Below, in pieces: positions 1-10,339 of a stretch of DNA of 64,000 nt. Each line of letters opens with the position of its first letter. Position 1 is the first letter of the stretch. This DNA is from Ascarosepion bandense (Eukaryota > Mollusca > Cephalopoda > Sepiida > Sepiidae), in NCBI GenBank assembly GCA_037127315.1, contig JBBBDQ010001186.1, positions 2,485,501-2,549,500 of the forward strand, written 5' to 3'. The notes beneath the pieces were generated by a model, which saw only the letters and a list, made by a program, of their open reading frames with translations, was not told the origin of the DNA and ran no database searches. Made by a program: the position numbers and the translations under genes.

Positions 1-66
1 CAAAGACATAAGAAACAAGATTCAGAAGTTTCAAGGTTGCAGTTCTTACAGTAGTGCAGAAAACCG

Positions 67-124
<58 letters not shown>

Positions 125-163
125 CTTTCATTACACCCAAGCAACGCCGGGCTATACAGCTAG
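1..163 (+). mobile_element. Helitron-like element, 3' part (cut by window edge)
   Basis: The sequence matches the right half of the element at 48990-49546, with most of the middle replaced by about 27 TA units (68-122). It ends with a small GC hairpin (CCCAAGCAACGCCGGG at 136-151), a 12-nt spacer ending CTAG at 160-163, then a T. Helitrons end in a hairpin plus CTRR and insert between A and T, so this is read as a Helitron 3' end. The 5' end lies outside the window or has been lost. Confidence 0.6.
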
Positions 164-173
164 TATATATATA

Positions 174-219
<46 letters not shown>

Positions 220-309
220 GTAAGATCTATTTTGTATCGAGCACTCTTTATCAAAGTAAATGCTTGAACAGTGGCTTTTAATCTACCTGTTCTTTCACTT
301 TCTTATATA

Positions 310-401
<92 letters not shown>

Positions 402-411
402 TGTGTGTGTT
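164..411. repeat. (TA)n and (TG)n microsatellites
   Basis: Two TA tracts (about 170-216 and 303-356) and a TG tract running directly from the second (356-410). About 80 bases of unremarkable sequence separate the TA tracts. Short open frames here are poly Tyr-Ile or Cys-Val read through the repeats. Confidence 0.95.
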
Positions 412-544
412 TTAAAGAGGGAAAACACGTTTTTGATAACTCCTGAGAAATCTATCGCCAACATTTCATCGGGGGGTACAGGTGGTAACACAATAATTCA
501 CAATAATATAATGTCAGTGTATTGTATTCTTATTTTTATGAGGG

Positions 545-835
545 GGATCTGAAAAAGAGCGGGCAAGTTGAAAAATAGTTTATTTGTAAAGACAAAACGT
601 TTCAACGAGTATAAAAGAGAAAAAGACTTACTCAGTAAAGTATATAATTCTCATTTCATGTGCGCTGCCACTTCCGAGTGTAAGGCATTTAACTCCCTTT
701 AGCTCAACTCTCTAAGTTATTTGTTCAACACTGCTGTAGCCAAGGACACAGTGGATATAAACATTGGTTAGTTTTCAGGGACTTGGCACAAAGAGTTATG
801 AGTTCAATACCTGGCTACAGTAGTGGTTAACAATT
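545..835. repeat. Family F repeat, inverted halves, interrupted
   Basis: The 670-760 part matches 38640-38700 and 63900-63960 in plus orientation (shared CACTGCTGTAGCC). The 765-835 part is the same sequence inverted (GGCTACAGTAGTGG). The minus half resumes at about 1610, after the LINE at 836-1600. F copies contain a CTGAAGA ... CGAAAC core of the sort seen near Penelope-like element ends, so F may be Penelope-related. That assignment is an inference. Confidence 0.45.
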
Positions 836-1600
836 TCTTTTTTTTATAAGCGTTTCACCCCGAGCAAGGCATGTCACTGCCACTACTGCGCAGGGGGCTA
901 CATAGAGTGGAGAAAGGATGATTAAATATAGGAAATGTCAGAGGGTGGGTGATAGGCGGGTAGGGATACCGAGAATGGTTAAATATAGGAAATGTCAGAG
1001 GGTGGGTGATAGGCGGGGAAGGATACTGAGAATGAGGGTTGGGTAGATGAGAGTGTTCTGAGAATAATTGGGAGTTAGTGTGATAGGAGGTGTCTATTGA
1101 CTCTACATTTAAACACCTGGAGATTGTAGCTGTCGGGAAAGCAGACATGTGGAAGGGAGTTCCATAGGCGGGAAGCGCGAGAAAAGAAGCTGTTGGAGTA
1201 GAATTTACGGTTACATCTTATCTGTTTAACTGTAAAAGGGTGGGACCTAGTTGCCAATCTAGTATCTCGTGTAAATTCGTGCTTAGGCGGCACCGGTGAT
1301 CTAAGCTCATCGGAGCAGAAGCCATGAAAGTACTTGTCGTAGAGGCACAGGGAAGCCACATCACGCCAGTGAGAGAGTGGTTGCAGCCGGTCTGCCAAGT
1401 CAGTATCAACCACGTTACAGATCCTCCTTTGTATTTTGTCAAGAAGCCCAAGGAGAGCAGCAGGGGCACCCGACCAGATATGGCAGCACTATTCAATACA
1501 CGGGCGGATGGTAGATTTGTATATGTGCAGAATAGATTCAGGTGGGAAAAATTTCCGGGCCCTGCACAGAGAGACGACTTTTATAGCAGCAGATTTGGAA
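836..1600 (-). mobile_element. Jockey/CR1-like LINE, 3' end (5'-truncated)
   Basis: On the minus strand the frames encode the C-terminal part of a non-LTR reverse transcriptase: IQRRICNVVDTDLADRLQ, then RRDVASLCL-type sequence, then SRASRLWNSLPHVCFPDSYN, then a 3' UTR and an A-tail seen as T's at 836-845. The UTR has a roughly 64-bp tandem duplication (917-1045). There are stops and frameshifts, and no endonuclease or RT catalytic motif, so it is a dead 5'-truncated copy. It sits inside family F (545-835 and 1610-1800). The clade name is provisional. Confidence 0.75.
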
Positions 1601-1609
1601 ATGGATTCG

Positions 1610-1800
1610 ATATATTCATTCCATTACCTTAAAGAGTTAATGGGAGATAACTACATGGCATCCGAAAGAGGCATTGCATAAGAATAATATACCCCAGTGG
1701 TCGAAATAAAAGATTCGATTAAAAATTTATCGGAACCTTGAAACGTCGTAAACATGGCAATAAAGATGTGGACAACTGTCTGAACAGTGAAAATCTATTA
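1610..1800 (-). repeat. Family F repeat, continuation of minus half
   Basis: GGGAGATAACTAC (about 1641) and CTTGAAACGTCGTAAACATGG (about 1737-1757) with AAAGATGTGGACAACTGTC match the reverse complement of 38500-38660 and the forward sequence at 40690-40745. It continues the copy split by the LINE. Confidence 0.5.
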
Positions 1801-1875
1801 TATCATTATCAATTACTGAAGTATTGGCCGAAAAGTTCCTCAGGGCTTTTCAAGAACATGTTTTAAAAGCATGTA

Positions 1876-2243
1876 TACTACCGGCCACCCAGTTCTTTTT
1901 TAAAGAAATTATGTAGTTCAAACTATTTTTTAGTATTTATTGCCAAATGAAAATAGTTCTTTTGATATTATTATTTTGCAAAATTGTACAAAACAAGGAA
2001 GCAAAGATGAACTCGTCCGGATTACCTGAAATTTTCTTCATTCTTTCATTAATGAAACTGCAATATAGGCAATTATTAAATCTTTATAAATTAATTTGAT
2101 GCACATGTTATTGTGCAGTATTAACAAAAGAACCATTCTATTTTTATTTACAATTATTCACTTGGCAATAAATACTAAAAAATAGTATGAAATACATCAT
2201 TTTTTAAAACACTGGGGTGACCTAATAATTATGGCCAGTAGTG
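1876..2243. mobile_element. Tc1-type MITE (copy 1)
   Basis: The ends are inverted repeats flanked by TA: TACTACCGGCC... on the left and ...GGCCAGTAGTG on the right. The left end lacks an internal stretch. The inside has no coding capacity and is shared with 46821-47179. Terminal sequence of the CACTACCGG type and TA flanks are typical of Tc1-like elements, so this is called a non-autonomous deletion derivative. Confidence 0.65.
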
Positions 2244-2304
2244 TACATGTACAAATTCTGTTTGTATTAAGTGCCTATATATAGGGACTTAATACCACAG
2301 AATT

Positions 2305-2560
2305 ATATATAAAACAGAAGCTACTCTAGCATCTATGCATCGTTCATTCAGTAATGAATTAGAACACTCTAACTACTAGCGTATGTTTACATGGTATATC
2401 ATATGCTAAAATTTACCTCATTCTAACGAGCGTCCATAGCTCAGAAGTAGAATCGCCGACTGACACCAATACGGTCGGGTAAAAAGCAATCGGATGTCTA
2501 ACCGTACTGATGAGTTGTGATAGAGTGAAACAGATCTGTCTGCGGATGGCTAGATATACA
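2305..2560 (+). mobile_element. tRNA-derived, hammerhead-bearing repeat (copy 1)
   Basis: About 245 bp are homologous to 62395-62650. Order: a shared 5' segment (CATCGTTCATTCAGTAATG and following), a tRNA-like head from 2430 (CCATAGCTCAGAAGTAG resembles a Pol III A box), and a hammerhead core at 2502-2545. The B-box region is damaged: compared with the other copy, the bases after GGTCGGG at about 2480 are deleted. A short AT-rich tail follows. The element would be Pol III transcribed if intact, but this copy probably is not. Confidence 0.6.
2502..2545 (+). ncRNA. Hammerhead ribozyme core, decayed copy
   Basis: CTGATGA (2507-2513) and GAAA (2527-2530) bracket a stem II region. They are followed by ACAG-AT-CTGT (stem III), cleavage base C2540, and TGCGG, which pairs with CCGTA before the core (stem I). 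All conserved core bases are present. Stem II has only weak pairs (GTTG against GAGT), so activity is doubtful here. See the better copy at 62603-62646. Confidence 0.5.
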
Positions 2561-2570
2561 ATTGATTTGT

Positions 2571-2720
2571 TTTTTAATGGATACTCATATGTGAGTAGAT
2601 ACTCTGTTTTTATGTATTTTTTTAAACAGAGTTTCTCTAATTCAGGCCGGTGGGTGTAAATAAATAAATATACTGTTTACTAAGCTGAACATCTACCCCA
2701 ATATGAGTATCCATTAAAAA
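2571..2720. mobile_element. 150-bp MITE with perfect 20-bp terminal inverted repeats
   Basis: TTTTTAATGGATACTCATAT at 2571-2590 is the exact reverse complement of 2701-2720. The interior has no coding capacity and includes a short internal inverted pair (ACTCTGTTT/AAACAGAGT). I cannot assign a superfamily, and no clear target duplication is visible. Confidence 0.6.
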
Positions 2721-2814
2721 TAACGTTTAAACAAATAAATTAAAAATACGTCGGATTCAATTAAAAAACACATATAAATACATGTGAATATATGTACATA
2801 CATATATAGGTGTA

Positions 2815-3279
2815 CTAGCAGTATAGCCCGGCGTTAGTCGGGTGTAATGAAAGCTTTAAAACTAATCCATGGTCCTGGAGCTCAGACTCAGCCTAAAGAA
2901 TATTTGTGTGAAGTTTGGTGAGAATCGGATAAAAATTGTGGATTTGTATAAAGGACATACAGACAGATAAACAGACACACACAAACATCTTACCTTTTAT
3001 ATATATATATATATATATATTATCGATTTTCTGCACTATCGTAAGAATTGCAACCTTGAATTTTTTGAATATCGTTTCTCTTTCTTTCTATGAGTGTATC
3101 AAATTTGATTAAAATCGGACCACTCCTTTTATAACCCGATTTTTTCGATTATCGATTTTCGATATTTATCGGGGGTACCTCGACACAAAATCTACCTAAG
3201 AACATTTGCAAACGCTTATAGTACAACTGTGTAAATTTTCAAGAAAATTGGTTCAGCCGTTTCAGAGTCTATAGGTAAC

Positions 3280-3317
<38 letters not shown>

Positions 3318-3354
3318 AAACACAGACAAAGTTCCATTTATAAATAAGTTTAGA
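2815..3354 (-). mobile_element. Helitron-like non-autonomous element, both ends present
   Basis: Read on the minus strand it starts with TC (3354-3353), with host A before it. It ends with the hairpin CCGACTAACGCCGGG, a spacer and CTAG (2818-2815), then host T. Same family as 48990-49546. Internal (TA)n lies at 3000-3020 and (CA)n at 3283-3310. There is no Rep or helicase coding, so it is non-autonomous. Confidence 0.7.
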
Positions 3355-3364
3355 TACGCATTCA

Positions 3365-3480
3365 TATATACACGTTTCGTTAAAAAAACAACTGACAAGG
3401 TAGTATAGTTTAATTTTCTTGATGACAGCCGGGTCATGTGATTTAAAAATTGTTTATTTGGCCAGCAGTCCATCTTTTAT
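3365..3480 (+). repeat. Family G repeat, short fragment
   Basis: GTTTCGTTAAAAA and GACAAGGTAGTATAGTTTAA resemble the start of the G copies at 62730 and 17160. The match is weak and short. Confidence 0.3.
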
Positions 3481-3546
3481 ACAGCAACCTATCCATTTAT
3501 CTACATCCTTGTGCAAATTAATTGAAATAAAACGAATAATGTTTTC

Positions 3547-3906
3547 TTAGGATCTTTCACACTTTTCCAGAACACGTACGTGTTGCCTCTTGGCGTTTTT
3601 TTTTTCTTTTCCGACCGTATTTTTATTTACGTTTTGTAAGGTTGAATCTAGTTTATTTCTTTGCCTTGATGACACACGACTGACAGTTGAATGACTGACA
3701 CCAACAATATCTGTGATCTCTTTGTCAGGCCTGCCACTGTGTTCGTGCAACGTTATAATTTTCGTACGTTTCCCTGGAGTAACGTCAATCGAAAACAATG
3801 GCCGTAGGACGACTAATCGACAGTCGTGTCTATAGTGTCTAGGCGTCATAAAATCTGCTGCAATCACCGATGACGCAGTATTTTTCAAGGACAAACAAAA
3901 ATACAA
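3547..3906 (-). pseudogene. Tc1-like transposase, N-terminal DNA-binding remnant
   Basis: The 119-residue open frame includes TPGKRTKIITLHEHSGRPDK, EITDIVGVSHSTVSRV and a basic tail. This reads as a paired-type helix-turn-helix of the Tc1 transposase family, in which a GRP-like linker and a VSxSTV recognition helix are typical. No DDE catalytic residues follow, and the flanks show no matched ends. The first 40 or so residues do not look like the family, so the true start is uncertain. It is a dead fragment. Confidence 0.55.
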
Positions 3907-4062
3907 TCATATTACTGCACACCTCTGCAAATGACTTAATCTGAGGAAAAAACAGAAATCGATTACACCCTGTCACTCCAGTGGGTCTAAAATATAAGTA
4001 TTATAAAAGAAAGGAAACAAAAGCAGTTATTTCAATTAATTTACACGGGTGTAACCTATGCC

Positions 4063-4067
4063 TGTTG

Positions 4068-4115
<48 letters not shown>
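4063..4115 (+). repeat. (CTAT)n microsatellite
   Basis: About 13 CTAT units. This tetranucleotide recurs throughout the window. Confidence 0.95.
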
Positions 4116-4195
4116 ACATTACATATATAAGTGTGTATGTGAGTACACCAATGAAAACTCGCACATGCCACCTTTTTCTTGGTGTATACATCGAG

Positions 4196-4820
4196 CGGAT
4201 GTGCGTTGTGGTGCAGTGGATATCGGATCGGAACGAGAAACCGGGGATCCGAGTTCGAATTCCAGTTGAATTCATTGTATTCATTTACGCGCAAATACCC
4301 TTGGGAAAGGTATTAATCCGCCTATTCCTTCCAGTTATGGGTTAAATAGGGTTCAGGACAGAATGGGTTCTATAGCCTTGGTCGGCAACCAGTCTACCGC
4401 AGAAAGCAATGACAACCTACTGCGGGATAATCTTCTGCCCATTCAGTAATGTCTCTTTCGAGGCATGATCGCCTAAAGCGTGTATCACGTATGGCACTTA
4501 ACTGACTGACTGAATATAATAGTTGGAATAATGATTAAGGCTTATATTGGTCATAAAGTGGGGGATCAGTTTATTACTTCATAACAATAGGAAACCATCC
4601 CCCACTAATTACTACATAATAATATAATAGATTTCTTTTCCCTTTACCTATGAGTCAAATAACAGGACAGATTGGGTTCTATAGCCTTGGTCGGCAACCA
4701 GTCTACCGCAGAAAGCAATGGCAACCTACTGTGGGATAACCTTCTGCCTAGTCAGTCATGTCTCTTTCGAGACATGATCGCCCAAGCGTGTATCACGTTT
4801 GACACTTAACTGACTGATAC
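4196..4820 (+). mobile_element. Dimeric tRNA-derived SINE with hairpin linker
   Basis: The left monomer (4196-4510) has a tRNA-like head: GTGGTGCAGTGGATATCGG resembles an A box and GAGTTCGAATTCC a B box. The body ends CTTAACTGACTGACTGA. A linker (4511-4615) follows, containing AGTGGGGGATC (4557-4567) and a partner arm ending CCCCCACT (4606). The right monomer (4616-4820) lacks the head and repeats only the body from CAAATAACAGGACAG to CTTAACTGACTGA. The same layout recurs at 22993, 39985 and 57885. The body may correspond to a described cephalopod SINE, but I cannot confirm which. Confidence 0.75.
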
Positions 4821-5505
4821 ATCGACCTGTAAAATTATGATATTTTTCTTTCAGTTTAATTCTATATTTGCCAGTTCAGTAGATCCCCTCCCAACTCACA
4901 GTACTTCTATGAAACTCAAGTTCAGAATGCATTTTTATAAATCATTTTATTGCTTCTTCTCATTTTAAAGAGTGTTTATACGTCGGAAAATACGTTGCAC
5001 ATTCGTTGGTGGTTTTATTCCAGAAATGGTAAAAAAAAAAATCAAAGTTTGGAAATTAAGTGAAAAATTAATTAAAAAAATTTAAAAAATGAAAAATGTT
5101 TGGCCGTCGAATAAGATCATAAGATCTTCATAAGATTCATTATTTAGATGTATACAGCGAGGTTTCAGCTGATCCCGTTAAACTTCATCCGAATATTTGA
5201 CCTGATAGAGCTGATGTATACAGCATTTAAGAGTTATAATTTCGAATGCATATTTTCACGGTTTACCAGTTTAAACATACAAGCTTAATACTTTACATAC
5301 TTCCTTCCCTTACCGACAAAATTACTGACTTGAGCAAATAATTTCATTTCTTTTTTAATGCTAGTTTCGTTAAAGAACATTGGTGTTCAATGTTCTCCGC
5401 AACTTCCTTTTCTTTATTGTTGTTTATTAAATTTTACATTATTTTCCTTTTCCATCAGGGACATTTGCATAATTTATTAAAAATATGATCTAAAATATAT
5501 GTATG
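4821..5505. other. No recognisable feature; AT-rich
   Basis: AT-rich sequence with short A runs (5031-5100). No open frame, repeat family or RNA gene recognised. Confidence 0.5.
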
Positions 5506-5507
5506 TT

Positions 5508-6395
5508 AAAAAATAATTTAATACTCGGTTCCTGCCGATTTCTTCTTCTTCTTCTTCTTCTTCTTCTTCTTCTTCTTCTTTGTCCCTTGTCTTTTCAGGA
5601 CGTAGTCGATCATGGCTTTCCACATCTCCTTATCCATGGTGGTTCTTAGCACGATTTCTCCTGTTACACCACGCAACTCCCGTTCTGCCATTCACCCGCA
5701 CAGGCCAGTCAAGTACGTTACTCGCTGTTTTCCTCTGTCTCTCCTTCCCTATCTGGCCTATTAGTATCAGGTTCTCCAAGCTCTCCTTCCTCATTGCATG
5801 TCCCAGGAACTTTAACTGTCTCTTCCTGATGCTCTGTATTAATTTTCTTTTCGTTTCCATCCTTTCCAAAACCTCATCATTGCTCACGTGCTCGATCCAT
5901 GATATCCACAACATCCTTCCTGTAGGACCACATTTCAGTTGCTTCAAGTTTTTCCTTCATCTTCAAAGATATTGCCGAACGTTCACTGCTTTACTGAAGA
6001 ACAGACATTTTAGGCTGCTTTTTTTTTTCGGTTTTCTTGCAGTTTATTTGTAGTCCTTTCTTGTCACTCTCTTCAGCTACCTTCTGTAGGAGATCTTTTT
6101 GTTTCCCTTCTGCTATCAGCACTGTATAATCTGCGTACCTTCTGTTGTTCAAATTATGGCCTCCGATTACAAATCCCGGCATAACATCTTGGGTCCTCAG
6201 AATAGTCTCGCTGTACAAGTTGAATAGATCCGGTGAAAAGACACATCCTTGTCTTACGCCCCTTTCTATTTTTTTTTATATTTACTAGTGATTAGTAAAA
6301 GTACAAGTAAAAATTAACTTCAAATTTCAAATGTAGTTGGAGTTTGGCTAATTACAACGTAGTCTGCTATTATTTATTTAATTAATAGTAAATAG
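5508..6395 (-). repeat. Repeat E, split by a LINE insertion
   Basis: 5508-5545 (TACTCGGTTCCTGCCGATT) and 6288-6395 (AGTAAAAGTACAAGTAAAAA and onward) are adjacent in the inverted copy at 22130-22250. Here they are separated by the RTE-like LINE. E itself is short and non-coding, of unknown class. Confidence 0.6.
5540..6285 (-). mobile_element. RTE-like LINE fragment with (GAA)n tail
   Basis: Minus-strand frames include [14 protein letters not shown] (5991-6218), which is the RT catalytic box with the second Asp changed to Tyr, followed by [12 protein letters not shown]. They also include ISWIEHVSNDEVLERM and LKFLGHAMRKESLENLILIGQI (5630-5947), the conserved C-terminal region. An internal stretch between them is deleted. 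The 3' end carries about 12 GAA units, seen as (TTC)n at 5543-5580. Short tandem tails are typical of RTE-like elements. It is dead: broken catalytic box, deletion and frameshifts. Confidence 0.75.
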
Positions 6396-6835
6396 CAATG
6401 TCCATGTTGTACTGCTTGGCATTCGCACCGGAATATCTAATAAAAACATTTCAGAGTGTTTGGGTGTCAATCTGAGGACACTGCAGAGGATTTGGAAAGA
6501 GTTGAATGAATCTAATTGTTAATACGAAGGTACGAAAACTCAGAAACCTCACTCTAATCATTCAGATATGAAAAGAAATTTCTGAATTTGTTAGTGAGGG
6601 CCTCAACACGGTGGTCTACATTGAGGGCCTTATATTGTCTCGGGTAGAGAGGGCGGTTGCTGGAAGACACTAAGTCTGGAAACAGGAAACTGCACCATGG
6701 CACACAAGCAGGGTAACCCATTCATGGCTGTCATACAATTTCTGCAACACATCACCACTAACATTTGGCCATCTAACTCCCCAGATTGCACGTCCTTATG
6801 TACGGGGCGCAATTGACCAAAAAGACCAACAAAAC
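6396..6835 (+). pseudogene. Tc1/mariner-superfamily transposase, internally deleted
   Basis: 6440-6520 reads like an HTH region (LGVNLRTLQRIWKELNESN). After a deletion, 6620-6780 reads like the catalytic half: VERAVAGRH, then a degraded APCHTS-like motif (APWHTSRVT), then HSWLSYNFC. The same protein remnant occurs at 7292-7510 (HTH only) and 18600-19430. The family is recognised from the order of these motifs. Frameshifts prevent any product. Confidence 0.55.
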
Positions 6836-6944
6836 TCTTTGTAATACCAATAATTAAATATTCGATGGATAAATTTTCGCCATTTTATTTTGTTTTTAAT
6901 TTCACGAATGCGCATATTTTGTCTTGAATTTTTCTGATTGCACT

Positions 6945-7235
6945 GTACAGCAATTGAAATATACATTGTGATCTTCAATTTGGGAGGTGAGAAAAGCACC
7001 TACATAAGCAATTTTATCGCCGAATTGTAAAGGATTTTTTTTCTTTTAAAACTTAATACACAATACGTTCCTTTTGTTTGTGATTCCTACCTTAGGAGGG
7101 AACTACCAGTTCAGACCTTTACTACTAGGACACGTCAAGTTACTTTTATGCAGGGCTGGCGTGTACTATCACCACCCGGATCGGGAGACCCAAGCCTGAT
7201 TGGGGACACTGGGCAGTATTTAAGCCATCTGTGAG
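6945..7235 (+). repeat. 290-bp direct repeat, left copy
   Basis: Highly similar to 8147-8437, sharing AATATACATTGTGATCTTC and GACCCAAGCCTGATTG. The two copies bracket about 0.9 kb that includes a transposase remnant. Type unknown: segmental duplication or two copies of one element. Confidence 0.6.
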
Positions 7236-7291
7236 AAAAAAAAAAGAGCCCCATGATGCAATTCGTTCCTCCCGAAAATTGGAAACCTCAT

Positions 7292-7510
7292 GCTGTACTG
7301 GTTGGCACTCGCACCGGAATATCTAATAAAAACATTTCAGAGTGTTTAGGTGTCAATCTGGGGACACTGCAGAGGATTTGGAAAGAGTTGGATGAGACTA
7401 ATTGTTAATACAAAGGTACGGCAACTCGGAAATTTCACTCTAATCATGCAGATAAGAAAAAAGTTCCTGAATTTGTTAGTGAGGTCCTCAACACGGCGGT
7501 CTACCTGAAA
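7292..7510 (+). pseudogene. Tc1/mariner-type transposase, HTH remnant
   Basis: The sequence matches 6400-6615 (TTTCAGAGTGTTTAGGTGTC and onward) and encodes the degraded LGVNLGTLQRIWKELDETN region. Only the N-terminal part remains. Many stops. Confidence 0.5.
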
Positions 7511-7559
7511 TCTGTTTTGAAAAAGGAGGACATTTTGAACAGCACTAACAACAATTAAA

Positions 7560-8145
7560 TAACTAGTTCTAGTAAATAAAATTTTCAGGTGTAATATACT
7601 TTTTAAATATAGAGTGTGAGACTTTTGCTTCACCCTATGTATCGTAACACAGTCATAAACACACATATTTCCTTTGATTAGTGTGTGTACTGTGTGGAAA
7701 GTGTAAAATGAAAGTGTAACAAATAGAATTTGGCGTGAGACAGAAGGAATAAACGAATTGAAAGAGTAAGAATCTCGATGTTGAATCACAGACAAGTAGG
7801 AACTCTGCCGGACGAAAAACCCATGCTGACAGGCCTAAAACGAAACTGTGTAGCTTAAACAGCAAAATAACCCCAGCCTCCGCCGTTGCTGAAGCAATAG
7901 AGGTAGCGATCCGCCGCCACCGCCGTGGTTGTAATGGCAGCAGTCAAAAAAAAAAAAAAAAAAAAAAAAGAAGCAGACAATGTGAAAGTGTGTTAGCTGA
8001 TTCTTCCCTACTTTTCTCGCTCTCTCCTCCTCAAACTTTATACTTTCATTCTTCGGCTTTTCTCTTCGTTCCTTCTCTGTTCCTTCGCTTGCACAAAAGT
8101 CGTTCTCGAAAATAACACTTAATGCAGTTATTACTAAACTTGGTT
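7560..8145. other. No recognised gene; poly(A) tract
   Basis: Holds a 22-A run at 7948-7969, just after a short GCC/GCCGCC-rich stretch (7870-7945). No open frame or repeat family recognised. Confidence 0.5.
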
Positions 8146-8146
8146 A

Positions 8147-8437
8147 CCAGCAATTGAAATATACATTGTGATCTTCAATTTGGGAGGTGAGAAAAGCACC
8201 TACGCGAGCAAATTTTATCACCGAATTATAAAGAATTCTTTTTCCTTTAAAACTGAATACATAATACGTTCCTTTTGTGATTCTTATCTTAGGAGGGAAC
8301 TACCAGTTCAGACCTTTGCTACTAGGACACGTCAAGTTACTTTTTATGCAGGGCTGGCGCGTACTATCACCGCCCGGATTGGGAGACCCAAGCCTGATTG
8401 AGGACACTGGGCAGTGTTTAAGCTATCTTATCAATAT
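8147..8437 (+). repeat. 290-bp direct repeat, right copy
   Basis: Partner of 6945-7235. The 77-residue open frame across it is short and unlike any family I know. Confidence 0.6.
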
Positions 8438-8579
8438 TTGCTTTTTTCTTCCTACGGTCATATACCTTACAAATTAAACTAATTAACAACAGACTGTTAA
8501 AGGATTAAATATTTTCGCGGATTTTGACGTCATTCTCGTTTTTTTTTTCTCGTTCAGATCCGTGAATTTGTTTTTGATC

Positions 8580-8870
8580 ATGTTCAGTCTGTTAGTTAAA
8601 TGCCATAAGTAATACACGCTTGGAAGATCATGTCTCTTTCGATCCATTACTTCTTGGGAGATTTTCCCGCAGTAAGTTGCCATTTCTTTTTGTGGTAGAT
8701 TAGTTGCCAACCAAGACTATAGAACCTAATCTGTCCTGCTGTGTAACCCATAACTCGAGGGAGAAGTGTTGTATTAATACCTTTGCCAAGGTTATTTGCG
8801 CGTAAGTGAATGCAACGAATTCAATTGGAATTCGAGCTCGGGTCTCCGATTTCTCATTGTTTATACTAAG
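8580..8870 (-). mobile_element. tRNA-derived SINE, head-truncated
   Basis: The reverse complement of the common SINE body: TAAGTGAATGCAACGAATTC near the head side and TAGTTAAATGCCATAAGTAAT at the 3' end. The head stops in the B-box area. The body hairpin has its loop flipped (CGAAAGAGACATGATC on the minus strand). Confidence 0.75.
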
Positions 8871-8994
8871 TCACGAAAAGAAAAACATTCATTATTTTTT
8901 TTTAACCATAATTTCGAATATGTTAAAATTCTTCAACTTTTTAAGAAGAAAAGTCTTAAGTTGATGGTAAAAACTGCCGCAAAACATTGTTGAT

Positions 8995-10205
8995 TTAAGA
9001 TGGACTGATCTATTATAACAGGTCTCTATTATGGACTGATCTATTAAAACATGCCTCTATTATGGAATGATCTATTATGCCATGTCTCTATTAAGAAATG
9101 GTCTATAATGACATGTCTCTATTATGGACTGATACATTATGACATGTCTCTGTTATGGACTGATCTATTATGACATGTCTCTGTTAAGGAATGATCTATT
9201 ATGACATGTCTCTGTTATGGAATGATCTATTATGACATGTCTCTATTATGGACTGATTTATTATAACATGTCTCTGTTATGGAATGATCTATTATGACAT
9301 GTCTCTATTATGGACTAATCTATTATAACAGGCCTCTATTATGGACTGATATATTATGACATATCTCTATTATAGACTGATCTATTGTGACTCGTCTCTA
9401 TTATGGAATGATCTATTATGACATGTCTCTATTATGGACTAATCTATTATAAAAGGTCTCTATTATGGACTGATTTATTATAACAGGTCTTTGTTATGGA
9501 CTGATCTATTATAACAGGCTTCAATTATGGACTGATATATTATGACATATCTCTATTATAGACTGATCTATTGTGACTCGTCTCTATTATAGAATGATCT
9601 CTTATGACATGTCTCTATTATGGACTAATCTATTATAACAGTTCTTTATTATGGACTGATCTATTATAACAGCTCTCTGTTATGGACTGATCTATTATAA
9701 CAGGTCTCTGTTATGGACTGATCTATTATAACAGGTCTCTGTTATGGACTGATCTATTATAACAGGTCTCTGTTATGGACTGATCTATTATAACAGATCT
9801 CTATTATGGAATGATCTAGTATTACATGTCTTTATTAGAGACTGATCTATTATGACATGTCTTAATTATAGACTGATCTATTACAACCGGATGTGTGTTG
9901 TGGTGCAATGGGTATCGACTCAGAACGACAACTCGGGGTGCTGAGTTCGAATTCCAATTGAATTCCTTGCATTCACTTAAGCACAAATGTCCTTGGAAAA
10001 AGTAATAATTCGTCTGTTACCTCCAGTTATGTGTTAAATAATATCGCAGAAAGCAAAGGCAAACTACTGTGGGATAATCTTCTGCCTAATCAGTCTCTTT
10101 CGAGACGTGATCACCCAAAGCGTGTATCACGTATGGCACTTAACTAACTATTATGACATGTCTCTACTATGGAAATGATCTATTATGACATGTCTCTAAT
10201 TTATA
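8995..10205. repeat. 31-bp minisatellite, about 30 units, split by a SINE
   Basis: The unit is TATTATGGAC-TGATCTATTA-TGACATGTCTC, with variants ending AACAGGTCTC. Units run from 8998 to about 9890 and resume at 10148-10200 after a SINE. Five nearly identical consecutive units (about 9650-9800) suggest recent local expansion. Confidence 0.9.
9891..10147 (+). mobile_element. tRNA-derived SINE inserted in the 31-bp array
   Basis: Head GTTGTGGTGCAATGGGTATC, B box GAGTTCGAATTCC, body and the AACTAACTA 3' end. It interrupts the minisatellite, so it inserted after the array formed. The segment covering ACAGGACAGATTGGG is deleted. Confidence 0.8.
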
Positions 10206-10339
10206 TTTAGATACATTATTTTATTCTTATTGTTGAATTGTTCACCTATATTGATTATGATTCATTATTGCACATAATTAAATTACAATAAAATTTGTAT
10301 TTTGCATAAATGCTAGCTTAAAAAACATTGAGATATAGT

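Noticed and set aside
7870..7945. GCC-rich stretch as a CpG island promoter
   Set aside because: Only about 75 bases long and adjoining a poly(A) tract; more like a retroposed fragment.
8995..10205. 31-bp repeats as a CRISPR array
   Set aside because: No unique spacers between repeats; units are contiguous, and the genome is animal.
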